DNA of 64,000 nucleotides from Mycoplasma seminis (GCF_030718845.1 NZ_CP132191.1:372001-436000); one strand, 5' to 3'; positions 45,763-60,400 are shown, numbered from the stretch's first letter. The notes: generated by a model not told the origin, from the sequence alone. A program made the numbers and translations.

Positions 45763-45811
45763 CACTTTTATTAGTTTATAATAAAAGTGGAGCACTTTTT
45801 TGCGCTCCACT
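45763..45811 (+). promoter_or_regulatory. Two overlapping hairpins before the IS30 transposase
   Basis: Hairpin 1: CACTTTTATTA/TAATAAAAGTG (45763-45789, perfect, 5-base loop). Hairpin 2: AGTGGAGC/GCTCCACT (45786-45811, loop with TTTTTT). They share bases 45786-45789 and exclude each other. Such a layout could limit transposase made from outside transcripts. Confidence 0.45.
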
Positions 45812-45836
45812 GAAAACCCCTGAGAAAGGATTTCGC

Positions 45837-46874
45837 ATACATTATACAAGAATTACAGCAAAAGTAAGATGTGTAATAGAAGCTTTGTTAAAAGAAAATT
45901 TTAGTATATCTGAAATTGCGAAAATTACTGGATTTTCAAAGAGCTCTATATCTAGAGAAATTACATACAATGCTGATTTATACGGGTATACGGCTGAATA
46001 CGCACAATATAAACATGATATGAGAAATAAGTGAAAATATTATTTTAAGTTGCGCAATAAAATCGAAAAATATCCAAATTTTACAAATGTTTTTATAGAT
46101 AAATTTAACAAACGTTCATTTGGAGTTAAACTTACACATACATATATTAAGTTTAATTATAATTTTGAATTTCCTTCATATAGAACTGTTTTTAATTGGA
46201 TAAATTCAAACGCTTGAGAAATAACAAAAGAAGATAGGTTGAGACGTCATTATAAAAAAGGAGGAAAAAGAACTAAGAGTGCAGTTGAATTCTGAGTTGG
46301 TGCAAGATGAGTTAGACCATTTTGAACTAGACCTCAGAAAATAAATGATAGGTCAGAATTCGGTCATTGAGAAGTTGATTTTATCGTTGGAAAATCCGGA
46401 AAGGAAAACTATAACTTGTTAACTTTTACAGAAAGAAAAACAAGATACGGAATAATTAAAAAGATAAAGGGTAAAAATCCATGAAATGTTGCAGAGGTTT
46501 TATGAAATTTAATTAGAGAAAAACAATTAAATGTTAAAAGCATAACAGCTGATAATGGATTTGAGTTCTCAAAACTTTTTTATCTAGGATATAGGCTTCA
46601 AATTATTATTTATCGTGCAGACCCATATGCTTCATTTCAAAAAGGAGGAAACGAAAACTTTAATGGTTTAGTTAGAAGATTCTTTCCAAAAGGCACAAAT
46701 TTTAATAATATTTCTGAAGAAGAAATATTGGCTGTACAAAATGAAATAAATAATATGCCTAGGGAAATTTTCAATTGACAATCAGCTGATGAACTATTCT
46801 ATGACTGAAATTATTATAAGGATAAATGGACACCAATACCAGGTGATGAACGCTTTTTATCAGAAACAATTTAA
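45837..46874 (+). CDS. IS30-family transposase, non-ATG start
   Basis: The protein is about 345 aa when TGA is read as Trp. The N-terminal helix-turn-helix has ISEIAKITGFSKSSISREIT. The DDE core shows FGHWEVDFIVG, SITADNGFEF, and NENFNGLVRRFFPKGTNF with the catalytic Glu. No ATG is in frame before the helix-turn-helix. The best start is ATA at 45837, six bases after GAAAGGA; ATT at 45852 is another option. It may therefore be poorly translated or inactive. A hairpin terminator lies at 46936-46971. Confidence 0.8.
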
Positions 46875-46935
46875 AAAGAAAATCGAATACAGCAAAAAAC
46901 AAATTTTTTAAAAATAAAAGTAAATTTTAGGGGTT

Positions 46936-46971
46936 TAAAAAATATCCGGAATTTTTCCAGATATTTTTTCT
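46936..46971 (+). terminator. Terminator of the IS30 transposase
   Basis: AAAAAATATC/GATATTTTTT arms around a short internal stem, ending in a T run just before the right inverted repeat. Confidence 0.65.
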
Positions 46972-46995
46972 GTTGCAATGCACATTGCAATTAAG

Positions 46996-47014
46996 ATTAT
47001 ATGTATACATATAA
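46996..47014. repeat. Right copy of the palindromic 19-bp repeat
   Basis: Same sequence and orientation as 45720-45738. A single pre-insertion copy, 58 bases before the first atp-operon gene, would have been a natural palindromic site. Confidence 0.8.
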
Positions 47015-47071
47015 TTTACAAAAAAACAAAAAATCACAACTGCAAAAATAAAAAAGTATTAAAATACAAAT

Positions 47072-47524
47072 ATGCAAATCGTAAGAAAAAAATCCGAAAC
47101 ACAAAAATTCATGCACATTTACGATATTTTCTTCACGATTATTTTTTTGTTTATTTGTGCGATATTTTTGTGTTTGATAAAAGTTAACTGTGGGTTATTT
47201 TTCGGATATGCATTAGGTGCTTTATTAATGTATGTCATTTTTAAATTAAATTGAATATTTTCTTATGTATTTCTTAGAAACAAGAAAATTAAATTGTATG
47301 CACTATTTATTTTGAAAACAGCATTATATTTTGGCTTAGTTGCTTTAATTATTTACTTAATGTTAATAATTGATTTCAACTATCTTGTTAAGCACAGTAT
47401 TGAAAATCCAACGCTAATTGATAGATTTAATAAACCTATTAATATCTTTGCATTTAGTGGTGGATTGTTAACAAGTTTCATTGCTATTCTTTTCACAGAA
47501 TGCATGATGCACTTAAAAAAATAA
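47072..47524 (+). CDS. MG406-family membrane protein (AtpI-like)
   Basis: The protein is 150 aa when TGA is read as Trp. Four predicted membrane helices in two pairs (about 18-35, 42-58, 73-95, 120-142) with Lys-rich loops. It is the first gene of the atp operon, the position of MG406 in Mycoplasma genitalium and of atpI elsewhere. AtpI-like proteins help c-ring assembly or Mg2+ supply. Assignment relies mainly on context and topology. The stop lies 18 bases before atpB. Confidence 0.75.
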
Positions 47525-47542
47525 GAAGGAAGGAGGCTTGTT

Positions 47543-48361
47543 ATGAATATGAATTATGAAGTTGGTGCTAAACCTTCCCTTTCAAACCCAGATACCTGAC
47601 TTTGAAAATGGGATCAACCTCAATTACTTTCATTAATTATCACAGTAATGATAATTTTAATTATTAGCATTATTGTCTATGTTAAAGTAAGTAGAGTTAA
47701 AGAAAATGAAGCTCCAAAAGGTATAGCTCAAATTGCTGAAGCATATGTTGGTATGATTGATAACACATTTGATGATACAACAAATGGAGACAAGGTTCAA
47801 AAGTCTCGTTTATATATCTTTACATTAGCTACATTTATCTTAATAGGTAACTTAACTGCAATATTTGGTTTAGAACCAATTGTAACTTCTTACTCAATAC
47901 CATTCACATTAGCATTAATGAGTTGACTTGGTATTTTTATAGTAGGAGCTATTTATCAAAAAGCTAGATATCTAAAAAGTTTTCTTAACCCTTTAGATTT
48001 ACCCGGTAAAATTTCGCCTCTTATTTCCTTAAGTTTCCGTATTTATGGGAATGTTATAGGTGGAACAACTGTTATTTTCTTAGTTTATTCAATTTTTGGA
48101 TACCTTTGAACACTTATTCCAGGAATAGGAAATGGAAACCATGAGTGATACTTCCTTGCGGTTTTAGTATCACCTGCGCTTCACTTCTATTTTGACTTAT
48201 TCGGATCAACTCTTCAAGCTTATATCTTTACATTGCTAACCACAGTGTATTGAGTAGTTGAAGCTGGTGAACCAAGTGAAGGAAAAGTTAAAGATAAAAA
48301 AGCTAAGAAGACTCTTAATGAAAGAGCTGAAGCCTGAACTTCTGCTCAAGCAATTTATTAA
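47543..48361 (+). CDS. atpB: ATP synthase Fo subunit a
   Basis: The protein is 272 aa when TGA is read as Trp. It is the static proton half-channel. Five or six membrane helices; the fourth contains the essential Arg in SLSFRIYGNVIGGTTV, and the last has DLFGSTLQAYIFTLLTTVYW. A charged C-terminal tail (KVKDKKAKKTLNERAEAW) is longer than usual. The ATG follows AAGGAGG. The start MNMNYEVGAKPS has two possible Met; the first is nearer the right spacing. Confidence 0.95.
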
Positions 48362-48379
48362 ATTTAAAAGGAGATTAAA

Positions 48380-48769
48380 ATGATTGAAACAGTTACAAAA
48401 TTATTAGAAAACGTTGCAACTACAGCTACAACAGCAACTACAGCTACAAATGCAGCTGATGTTGCTACTACACAAGCAAATGGTTCAACAACTGATGCTA
48501 TTGTTAAAGGATTTGAACAATTCGGTCAATCAATGTCATCAGGTCTTTCAACAGGACTTGCTGCTTTAGGTGCTGGACTTGCTGCAATCGGTGTTCTTGG
48601 AACAGGGATTGGACAAGGATATGCTGCTGGTAAAGCTGCTGAAGCTGTAGGAAGAAACCCAGAAGCTGAATCAAAAATCCGTCTTATGTTAATCATTGGG
48701 GCAGGGATTGCTGAAACTGCTGCTATTTATGCTTTCATCGTTGCTTTAGTTTTAATGTTCGCAAAATAA
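48380..48769 (+). CDS. atpE: ATP synthase Fo subunit c, extended N-terminus
   Basis: The protein is 129 aa, about 45-50 longer than typical c subunits. The core has the Gly-rich first helix (ALGAGLAAIGVLGTGIGQGY), the polar loop GRNPEAE, and the second helix IGAGIAETAAIYAFIVALVL with the proton-binding Glu. Residues 1-50 are Thr/Ala-rich (VATTATTATTATNAAD). They may be a cleaved leader or an insertion signal, as seen in other mycoplasma c subunits. AAAGGAG precedes the ATG. Confidence 0.95.
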   Translation: MIETVTKLLENVATTATTATTATNAADVATTQANGSTTDAIVKGFEQFGQSMSSGLSTGLAALGAGLAAIGVLGTGIGQGYAAGKAAEAVGRNPEAESKIRLMLIIGAGIAETAAIYAFIVALVLMFAK

Positions 48770-48776
48770 TTAAAAC

Positions 48777-49352
48777 ATGATTGAAACCTTAAATCACATT
48801 GCGTATGCTGTAGATACACCTGTGAGTGTAAAAGATGGAGTTACAGAAAAATTCTCTAACTTATTTCCAAGCTTACCAATGGTCATTGCAACATTACTTG
48901 CTTTTGCTGTTGTATTTGTTATTCTTACTTGACTTCTTTACAAACCAGTTAAGAAGATGATGAAAAGAAGAGCTGATTACATCCAAAGCAATATTGATGA
49001 TGCAGTCAAACAAAAAGAATTAAGCTACCAAGCTAAAAATGAAGCAAATGAAAAACTTCAAGATGCTCATAAACAAGCTGATAGCATAATAACAAAAGCA
49101 AAAATAAAAGCTAGCGAAGTTTCTCGTTCTTACACAGAAAAAGCTAAAGCTGAATCAAAACGTCTACTAGAAGAAACTTCACAAGATATTGCTTCTCAAA
49201 AAAGAGAATTCGATGCAAATGCTAAGAAATATATTGTGACAGTTGCAACTGAACTAGCAGAAAAAATTCTTAAAAGAGAAATTACCCCTGAAACGCAAAC
49301 CGAAATTATTGATCAATTCTTAAACTCTAACAAAACCCCAGAGGAATTGTAA
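48777..49352 (+). CDS. atpF: ATP synthase Fo subunit b
   Basis: The protein is 191 aa when TGA is read as Trp. It is the peripheral stalk. One membrane helix (about residues 32-55, VIATLLAFAVVFVILTWLLY, followed by KPVKKMM) leads into a long charged coiled coil (EANEKLQDAHKQADSIITKA). It starts 7 bases after atpE. The N-terminal 30 residues before the helix suggest an extra leader, but no lipobox Cys is present. Confidence 0.92.
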
Positions 49353-49356
49353 TTAA

Positions 49357-49911
49357 ATGTACGTAAAAAGAAATGTATCAGCCTATGCTGTCGCAATTTA
49401 CGATTTAGTTAAAGAGCAAAATAAATTTGAAGAAATTCAATCACAATTTGAAACTGTTAAAGATATGTTCGCACTTCATCCAGAATTTATGTCTTACTTA
49501 GGTAATGATTTAATTCCTGAAGAGGAAAGAATGAAAACCATCGATATTGCTTTTGATACTTTTGATGAAATTATCCGTAATACATTAAAAGTTATCATCT
49601 CACGTCGTATGGCTTCTTACATAGTTAAAATTATTATTGAATACCTTAAATTATCAAATAACGAATTAAAAATTCGGTTCGCTATAGTTCAATCTGCATT
49701 TCCACTTTCAGAGCAACAATTAGATGCAATTAGAGAAAAAGTACAAAGCGTTACACGTAGAACTGTTGTACTTAAAAACGAAGTTGTGCCTGGATTAATT
49801 AGTGGAATCAAAATTGTTTCTAAGACAGAAGTTTTAGAAATGAATTTACTTCATGACTTAATTAAATTAAGAAATGAAGTTATTAAACATGAAAATGAAA
49901 AGGAGGTGTAA
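49357..49911 (+). CDS. atpH: ATP synthase F1 subunit delta
   Basis: The protein is 184 aa. It joins the b stalk to the alpha subunits. The N-terminal six-helix domain begins VSAYAVAIYDLVKEQNKF. The C-terminal part has VVPGLISGIKIVSKTEVLEM, the family's LIGGxxxxxG-like motif. It lies 4 bases after atpF. Confidence 0.92.
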   Translation: MYVKRNVSAYAVAIYDLVKEQNKFEEIQSQFETVKDMFALHPEFMSYLGNDLIPEEERMKTIDIAFDTFDEIIRNTLKVIISRRMASYIVKIIIEYLKLSNNELKIRFAIVQSAFPLSEQQLDAIREKVQSVTRRTVVLKNEVVPGLISGIKIVSKTEVLEMNLLHDLIKLRNEVIKHENEKEV

Positions 49912-49914
49912 CAT

Positions 49915-51500
49915 ATGGCTATCAAATTAGATGATATTTCTGCAATTATTAAAGACCGTATCAAAAATATGGGTAAAACTGCAGATAGATCAGAAATTGG
50001 ACAAGTTATTTCAATTGGTGATGGTATTGCTGTTGTTTCAGGACTTAACAAAGTTAAAAACAGTGAAATCGTAGAATTTGAAAATGGTGTATATGGTCTT
50101 GCACTTAACCTTGAAGAAGAAACTGTAGGGGTAGCACTTTTTGGTGATGCTAACTCAGTATCTGAAGGTTACACAGTTAAAAGAACTGGTCAAGTTATTT
50201 CTGTTAATGTTGGTGATAACTTACTTGGACGTGTGGTTAATGCACTTGCTCAACCAATTGATGGTAAAGGTCCAATTCAAAATACAGTAACTAGCGAAAT
50301 TTTCAAAGTTGCTCCTGGTGTTATGACTCGTGAAGAAGTTAACCAGCCACTTGAAACTGGTATTATTGCAATTGATACTATGATTCCAATTGGAAAAGGA
50401 CAACGTGAGCTTATTATCGGTGATAGACAAACAGGTAAAACAGCTATAGCAATTGATACAATAATTAACCAAAAAGATAAAAATGTTAAATGTGTTTACG
50501 TTGCTATTGGGCAAAAAAATTCAACAGTTGCTCAAATCGTTAACAAATTAAATGAGTTTGGAGCTTTAGACTATACAACTATTGTTGTAGCTGGAGCTAG
50601 CGAACTTGCACCTCAACAATACATTGCTCCTTATACTGGAGTAACTATTGCTGAATATTGAATGTCTCGTGGAGAAGACGTTTTAATAGTGTATGATGAT
50701 CTTTCAAAACATGCTATCGCATATAGAACACTCTCATTATTATTACGTCGTCCACCTGGACGTGAAGCTTACCCTGGAGATGTTTTCTATCTTCACTCAC
50801 AATTACTTGAACGTGCTGCTAGATTAAATAAAGAAAATGGTGGTGGTTCAATTACAGCACTACCTATCATTGAAACTCAACAAGGTGATATCTCAGCTTA
50901 TATCCCTACAAACGTTATTTCAATTACAGATGGTCAAATCTTTACTAAAGAATCATTATTTAACTCAGGACAAAGACCTGCAGTTGACATTGGTTTCTCA
51001 GTGTCTCGTGTTGGATCTGCTGTGCAAATTAAAGCTATGAAACAAGTTGTTGGTTCATTAAAACTTGAACTTGCTCAATACAATGAAATGCAAGCTTTTG
51101 CTCAATTTGGATCAGACCTTGATGATTCAACTAAAACAATTCTTGAACACGGAGCTAAAGTGTATGAACTTCTAAAACAAGAACAATACTTTGCTATTTC
51201 ACAACCTGCTCAAGCAATTATTCTTGTCGGAGTTAAAGAAAGAATCATTAACCCATTACCTGCACAATACATCCACGAATACCGTGATGCAGTGCTTACA
51301 TATCTAAAATCAGATTCTGAAGGAATTAAGATTTATGCTGACATTACTAACAGCGGAAAAATTAGTGATGAAAACTATAAATTAATTGAAAAAGCATTAA
51401 TTAAGATTGTTAAAGATATTATTGCTGGTATCCCTAACTACGATCCAAAAATGTATAAAGCATTTCCAAGTAAATACGAAGCTGATATCGAAAGCTTATA

Positions 51501-51501
<1 letters not shown>
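49915..51501 (+). CDS. atpA: ATP synthase F1 subunit alpha
   Basis: The protein is 528 aa when TGA is read as Trp (AEYWMSRGE). Walker [12 protein letters not shown] near residue 170, [13 protein letters not shown] (Walker B), and [17 protein letters not shown] (alpha signature with the catalytic Arg). It is the non-catalytic nucleotide-binding subunit of the hexamer. The ribosome binding site AAGGAGG lies at the atpH stop. The stop overlaps the atpG ATG as TAATG. Confidence 0.98.
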
Positions 51502-53910
<2,409 letters not shown>

Positions 53911-53911
<1 letters not shown>

Positions 53912-54336
53912 TGTCACAAGATAAAGTTTATTTAACAATCACAGTACCTAGTGGAATTTTTTATGAAGGTAGCGTTGATATTGTTACATTAAAAACAGCT
54001 TCAGGTTATATTGGGCTTCAAGCTGGAAGAACACCATTATTTTCAAACGTTGAAATGGGTAATTTAACCATTGGGTGAGAAAATAAACCAGAAACAATTA
54101 GATGTTACATTGGTGGTGGTCTAGTTTATGCTGATGCAACTAAAATCAATATAATTACTGATGATATTATCAATGTTAAAAACATTGATGTGCAAAGAGC
54201 TCTACGTGATAGAGATAGATTGATTCGTCAAATTGAAGAAGCTTTACACAACGCTTCAGTAGATAAATTGAAACTTGAAACTAAACTTAAAAAAGCTCTT
54301 CTCAAAATTGATGCATACAATAATTTCAATAAATAA
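53911..54336 (+). CDS. atpC: ATP synthase F1 subunit epsilon
   Basis: The protein is 141 aa when TGA is read as Trp. An N-terminal beta-sandwich (VYLTITVPSGIFYEGSVDIV, RTPLFSNVEMG) is followed by a two-helix C-terminal domain (DVQRALRDRDRLIRQIEEAL), the regulatory arm. It is the last gene of the atp operon, coupled to atpD. The order a-c-b-delta-alpha-gamma-beta-epsilon is the standard one. Confidence 0.93.
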
Positions 54337-54340
54337 TAAT

Positions 54341-54362
54341 AGTAGCCACTAGGCTACTTTTA
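54341..54362 (+). terminator. Terminator of the atp operon
   Basis: AGTAGCC/GGCTACT stem with loop ACTA and a TTTTATT tail. Confidence 0.75.
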
Positions 54363-54371
54363 TTATGCAGC

Positions 54372-54399
54372 AAAAATACCGCACCTAGCGGTACGGTAT
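54372..54399 (-). terminator. Terminator of the giant repeat-protein gene
   Basis: Two alternative stems, ATACCG/CGGTAT and TACCGC/GCGGTA, are followed in the minus direction by TATTTTTG. Confidence 0.65.
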
Positions 54400-54404
54400 C
54401 GTTA

Positions 54405-57400
54405 TTATTTCTCTTTGAATTTGTAATCATGTGGATTAAGATATCCTCTTTCAATAGCATTGAATAATGCATCTCTCATAGTAACGTCTCCATCAGAATA
54501 CTTATCTTTTTGCTTTAAATCATTTGCATAATAAATATACATGTAAAGTTGGTCAGATTTATAATTACTCATGTATGTTCAATAATGACGTCTTCCTGTG
54601 ATTCATTCATAATTATATCATCCACCATTATCTGTGGCTCCAACAGCTTTCTTTTGAGCTTCATTAAATTGATTAAAGATAGGACCAAATACTTTAGTAG
54701 CCTTATCATAAGCTTGTTGAGTACCATCTAAGTAATAATTTTCAAATGAAATTGTTGTAGCATTTCAGAATGAAGAATCTAATTTTCCTTTTTCTTTAAC
54801 AAATAACATTAAAACAGAAGTTAATCTAAAGATAGCTTTATAAGAGTCTGATTTAAGATATTCTTTACCTGTAACATCAACTTTTCCATTTTGAATATCA
54901 ATAATTTGTTTTACAAATAATGGGTAGTAAAGTTCTTGAATCATTGCTTTGAATTTTGAAACAACATTTAAGATGCTTACATCAAATCTAAATCCATATT
55001 TAAGATTAATATTTCCATTGTTATTTGTACTGCTTTCACTTGCAGAATCAGTAGGTTTCGAAATATATCCTAAAGCATTTTTGATAATAGCATAAATACC
55101 AGTGTTATCTTTAAGTGAACTTGCATCAAACACTCTATTAATAAGTTCTGTAAAGTTTTCTGGCCCGATATTTTCAAGTAACTTAGCAATAAAGACATTT
55201 TTATTAAGAATTTTGTTTAATGAAATATCTTTTCCATCATCAGTAGTAATAATGCTCATTACACCACGGACAATTGAGTTAATTAAGTCTTGAATTCTGT
55301 TTTGTGAAGTTTCGAAATCAGTTTGTTGAATTGTTTTGTAAGCTGCATCAATTGCTTCATTTAATTCGTCTGAATTTACTACTGTTTTAAAGAACCCAAT
55401 AAGCACATTATTTAATAATTTAACATCAGCTTCTGTATCCATTTTAATTCCAAATGTAGAAGCAAGAATGTTGCTGAATATTTCAGCTATACCTTTTGAA
55501 ATAATATCATCTCTGTTATTTAAGACAGCAATAACTCAGTTTTTGATATTAGCTTTAATTTTAGCTTCATCAGGTGATTTAAAGATTTCGCTTAACACTG
55601 ATGAATATGAATTATGATTATCATCCGTATATACATCAGAACGATTTAGGATGTCTTTCATCACTGTAATAAGTAATTTAGCTAAAGAGGGTTGAGAAGT
55701 AGCTTCGATAATCATCTTATTAATATTGGTTGCAATTAAAGTTTGCTTATCTTCTGGTATTTTTTCAAGTTGTTCTTTTGCGACCATTAAATTAAGGATG
55801 ATTGAACCAACGTTAAATGTTTCAACAACATCTTTAATTTTTCCACCTTGACCATCTTTACTTTGGCTAAGTAACTTGTCAATGATTTCTTCAGTAACTG
55901 TAATAATGTCGTCTTTATTATCTTGAATAAGACTTGAACGAAGGAATTTCTTAGCTGTAGCAAATTCTGTAAAGTTAAGCGCTTTAAAGATTGTAGGTAC
56001 AACTTTATTAGTAAATTCACTAAATGTTTGACAAGATTTAATAGTATCAATAATGTTTTGAAGAATACTATTTAATGTTCCGGTTTCTTCAAGTAAGTTA
56101 CCTAAGTTAGTTACGAATAAGTTAATTAAGTTATCTAGTTTTCCACGGTTTAGTGGGTCTGAAGCAAAATCTACTCCGATAAAGTTTAATAATCTTTCAA
56201 CAATAAAATTAGTTATGTTTCTTGCATAAGCATTATCGTTGAAAATTCTCTTAAGGAATGAAGTAAGAGTTTGTTTTATATCATCTGCATTATCTTGCAC
56301 ATTGATATATCTCTTAACTCCATCAAAGACATCTTTAAGCCCTTTAATTTGATCTGGATTTTCTAAGTATCATTTAAATACTTTTTCAACTACTTCTGGT
56401 ACTTCAGGACTGTTTAGTGCTTGGTCAATGAAGTAAACGAAGTTAAGTTCTAAATTATTAAGATCATTTTGCGAAATCTTAAGTGCGTTAGTAATTTTTA
56501 TAAATGTAGGATCTTGTGTAGGGATAAATCCTCAAACAAGTTTACCAATTGAAACGTTTGAAGTTGCAAATTTAGTTGCATTTTTGAAGAATGTATAAAC
56601 ATCTGGAGCTAAGTTATGTTCGTTTACATAAGCGGCATTTGTTTGCATTACGTTAAGCACTTTAGCTTGGAAGTCATCTTGGTTATATAACTTAATAGCT
56701 AATTCTCCTAATTTAGAAGTAATATCACTAACACTAAAATCTAGACCTTTGTTAGCTAAAATATCCATAGCATCTGAAATTAAGTTAGGAATAATTTCTA
56801 AGGCATTATCAAAGTCGTTAAAGTTTTTAATTAATGCAACAATAAGTTCTTCTGGATTTGAAATACCATCAAAAATCTTAGCAATTGGGAATTTTTCAAT
56901 TGTAGGTTCTTGAGGTTTTTGCAATTTAGCAGAATCATTTGAATAGGCTACAGCTGGAGTGTTTTCTTTAAGAATAGAATCAGTATCAAGTCCGATAATA
57001 ACTTTATGAATAATTTTAGCAACGACTCTAACAAAAGTTTCCTTCATGTTGATTTCTTGCATTCAACTTCTTAATGAAGTTATAAAGCTTTGCTTGAATT
57101 CTTCATCTGAAATAATGGCTTTAATTAAATCGGTAAAGGCTTTAGTATCTTCTTTTGTATGTGCTTTAGAATCAACATAATTTTCAGGGAGTTTAATAGC
57201 TTCGTATTTAGCTCAGTTATCTTTTTGTAAGATATGTTCGATTAAAGTAAGGAGTGTTGCTTTAGCTTGTGGAAGTCCAAGCATTTCTTTGACTAAAACA
57301 ATAGCTTCACCAGCAGGTGTATTAGTTTCTGCATTTGCTAAATTGTAAGTAATGTTAAAACTATCAAGTGTTTTATCAATTCCTGTAACTTTAATAATTT

Positions 57401-60400
57401 GGTAAATTACTTCATCTTTTTGTGAAACTGCATCATATACTTTAACGAAAAGGTTTTCTAAAACATCTTTATTGTTTGGAATTGAATGTGCTTTTTCAAA
57501 TGCAGCTTGATAGAATTTGTATTTCTTAAGGTTGAATATTTCAAGAAGTTGTTGTGAAACATGTTTAAGCACCATTAAAGCATTTTCTTTAAATGATGAA
57601 CCCTTAGTAAATGATTTAGTTAAATCAATTACACCATTGAGTAAGACATCAAAAGTTGGCTCAAATGTTTTAGTTGCTTTTAATCAGTTTCCAAAATCAG
57701 AAATTAATTCATGTGTAATTTGATTTCTATCAACATCACTTATATCTATGTGTAAGTCATTTGCAAATGCATTTGTAATATCAAGAACTACATTTGTAAG
57801 TGCTTGTGATTGTGTGAGTCTTTGAATAATTGATTGTAAGTTAACTTTAAAACTATTTTTCAAGAAATCATTATTTTGGAAAATAGTAAAGAATTTAGTT
57901 CAACTGTAGTTTAAATCTTCACCTTCACCAAAGAAGTTAAATTGTTTTAATTGATCTACATACACATTTATTAAAGCGTTAAAGTCTTCGTGTTGAGCTA
58001 CTTTAGTTTCACCATTTTGTTCAGTAACTTGTCCAATAATTTCATTAATTAAGTCAGCTAAATGTGGTTTTGAAACATATTTAAACACAACATTATCTTG
58101 CATTGAATTAATAAGTTTAGTAATTAAGTTTTGTAAGATTCCTTTATCTTTTAATGCAAATAATACATCTTTAATAATTTCTACATAAGATGTGTAGTTT
58201 TCTTTAATAAATGGTAAGTTTAAGATTCCGTTTACAAAAGTAATTGGATCTTGTTTGATTTTTTCATTTAAGATTTCAGAAATATGAGCAGGAATTAATT
58301 GAAGTTGTTTTAATAAATCATCTTGATTTTCAGTATTTAAAGCTGTCTTTAAGTCCTTAAAGATACTTTCAATACTTTCATTTACAATTCCGACTTTATC
58401 AAAAATTGCTTTAAGGTTTTGAGTTAATGTCCCAATTGCTTTGATTTTTTCAGCAGAATAATTATCTACATTAATTCCGAGCGCTTTAAATAAATTAATA
58501 ATAGCTGAATTGATAATGTTAATTGATTCTTCTTTAGTAAGCACGTTATCAATTAATTGAATTAAGTTATCTTTAAATGAATCAATTTGAAGTAAGTTGA
58601 TAAATGTCTTAATAACATCTGAATAACTTGTTACATTTGCAAATTGTTCAATGTTTTCAAGAACATTTGCAATAGATTTATTAACAATTTCACGGAAGTT
58701 AGGATCTGTGATAACAAAGATTGCTAGTTTTGATACATCTGTGAGCAAGTTGTTTTGGACTAAAGCATCCTTAGCTTTAGCAGGAAGAATATTAATAATT
58801 CCTTCAACTAATTCAATAGCTTTTCTTGGACCTTTATTACCATATTTAACAGCTCATTCTGGGTATTGTGATAGATCTTCAACTCTACCTAAATCACCAA
58901 AAATGTTTTTAACAATTTGTAAAATTTGAGGTTTATTTACAGTAAATAAATCTGAATTAATAATGCTTGCAAGTGTTTTAACAATTTTAGCTTCAAATTC
59001 ATGGTTAGCATCATTATTGATTTTATCTTTAAATAATGCAGTAATAGCACCAAAGACATTTAGTTTACTAAAGTCAACACCATTTGTTGAAATGTAGCTA
59101 ATAACTGTTTCAAATAATAAGTCTGAAATACCAAAATTATTGTCAATTACATCATAAAGTTTAACAATGTTTTCAATCAAACTATTTAATTCTTCTTCGT
59201 TGATATCTTTGAAAATAAATGCTATTTTTGGATTCTTAACTGTTTTAATTATAGAAGCTTTAATTACATCAATAAGGCTTGATTGTTTAATTGCTTTTGA
59301 AATTAAGGCAACAACATTTGGTTTAATAGTTTGAGTTAATTCAGTGTTTTTAGCAAGTTTTTTAGCTAATTCATTGAAATCATTTGCATTATTTAAACTT
59401 AAATCTTTATTTTCATTGTTTACATATTTAATAAATGTTTTAATTACATCAGCTGCAATATGTTTGAATTCATCTGAGCTAAAAATGCTGTTAAAGATAT
59501 TATCTAAGTCTTCTTTTGATTTTAATCCTAATTCATTTGCTAATGTTTCGTTCGAAATAAGAGCAACTAATTTTGAAATATTGTTTCTATAGAATACATC
59601 AGTATCGGGATTTGAAAGAACTTTATCTAAAATAACTTGTAATTTATCTGAGTAATTTCAAATTTTTGATTGAAGTAATGCTTTGTATGTATCAAAGTTT
59701 TTGAAACCAATTAAGTTAGGCATTTCTTTAACAAAATTACTTAACTCAGTATTGAAATCATCAGCATCATTAAATGAAGTTGCAAATGCATTTACAAGTT
59801 TTCCAAGTAAGCTAAAGTCTTTACTTATAAATTGATTAATACTATCAGCTAAAGCTACATAGAATTCGTGTGGGAGTTTATCTGCTTGAGCTTGATAATT
59901 AGAATTGATTAATCAAGGGTTAATTACGTTTTCTAATATATCTGCTAAAGCAGGAGAAGCTAAAATATCTCTTAAAATAGGAGTTACATTATTTAATCCA
60001 CCTGCTTGCGCAATGTTTTTAAGTGCATTAAAGGCAAATCATGAAGGATTTGAAACTATTAATGTCGGATTATCTAATTTGAATAATTCATCAATTAATG
60101 AGTTTAGTACCTCTACAGTAGCATTATTTTGTAATAATGTGTGAATTAGACTTTTTGCATTAGGGATTTGGATATATGATGTAACAATACTTGCTGAAGG
60201 TGAATCTAAGAAGCTAAAAATAATTTGTTCAATTTGAGGCTTAGTAAGATTTGTTTGGATTAAATGTTTTAAAACAAAGTTAATGTAAGTTTTATTGTTA
60301 GCAAAAATTGGAGATTGAATTATTTGTTTAATAAATTCAACTGGTTGTGAGCTTAATGCTTGAGTTAAAACGTTTAAGTACTGATTTGGAAGTTGTTTTA

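Larger units (their letters stand above)
45744..46991 (+). mobile_element. IS30-family insertion sequence (1,248 bp core)
   Basis: The terminal inverted repeats are ATTGCAATATGCAGTGCAAC (45744-45763) and, inverted, ATTGCAATGTGCATTGCAAC (46972-46991): 18 of 20 match. A single plus-strand transposase fills it. Palindromic 18-bp sequences flank both ends. IS30 members prefer palindromic targets, so the palindrome may be a duplicated hot spot or the outer part of a 43-bp terminal repeat. It separates the DUF2779 gene from the atp operon. Confidence 0.85.

Noticed and set aside
32641-47014. Composite transposon or integrative element bounded by the IS copies
   Set aside because: The elements belong to different families (IS1634 and IS30) and each has its own flanking repeats. 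The genes between them look native in base and codon use, and no conjugation or integrase gene is present.
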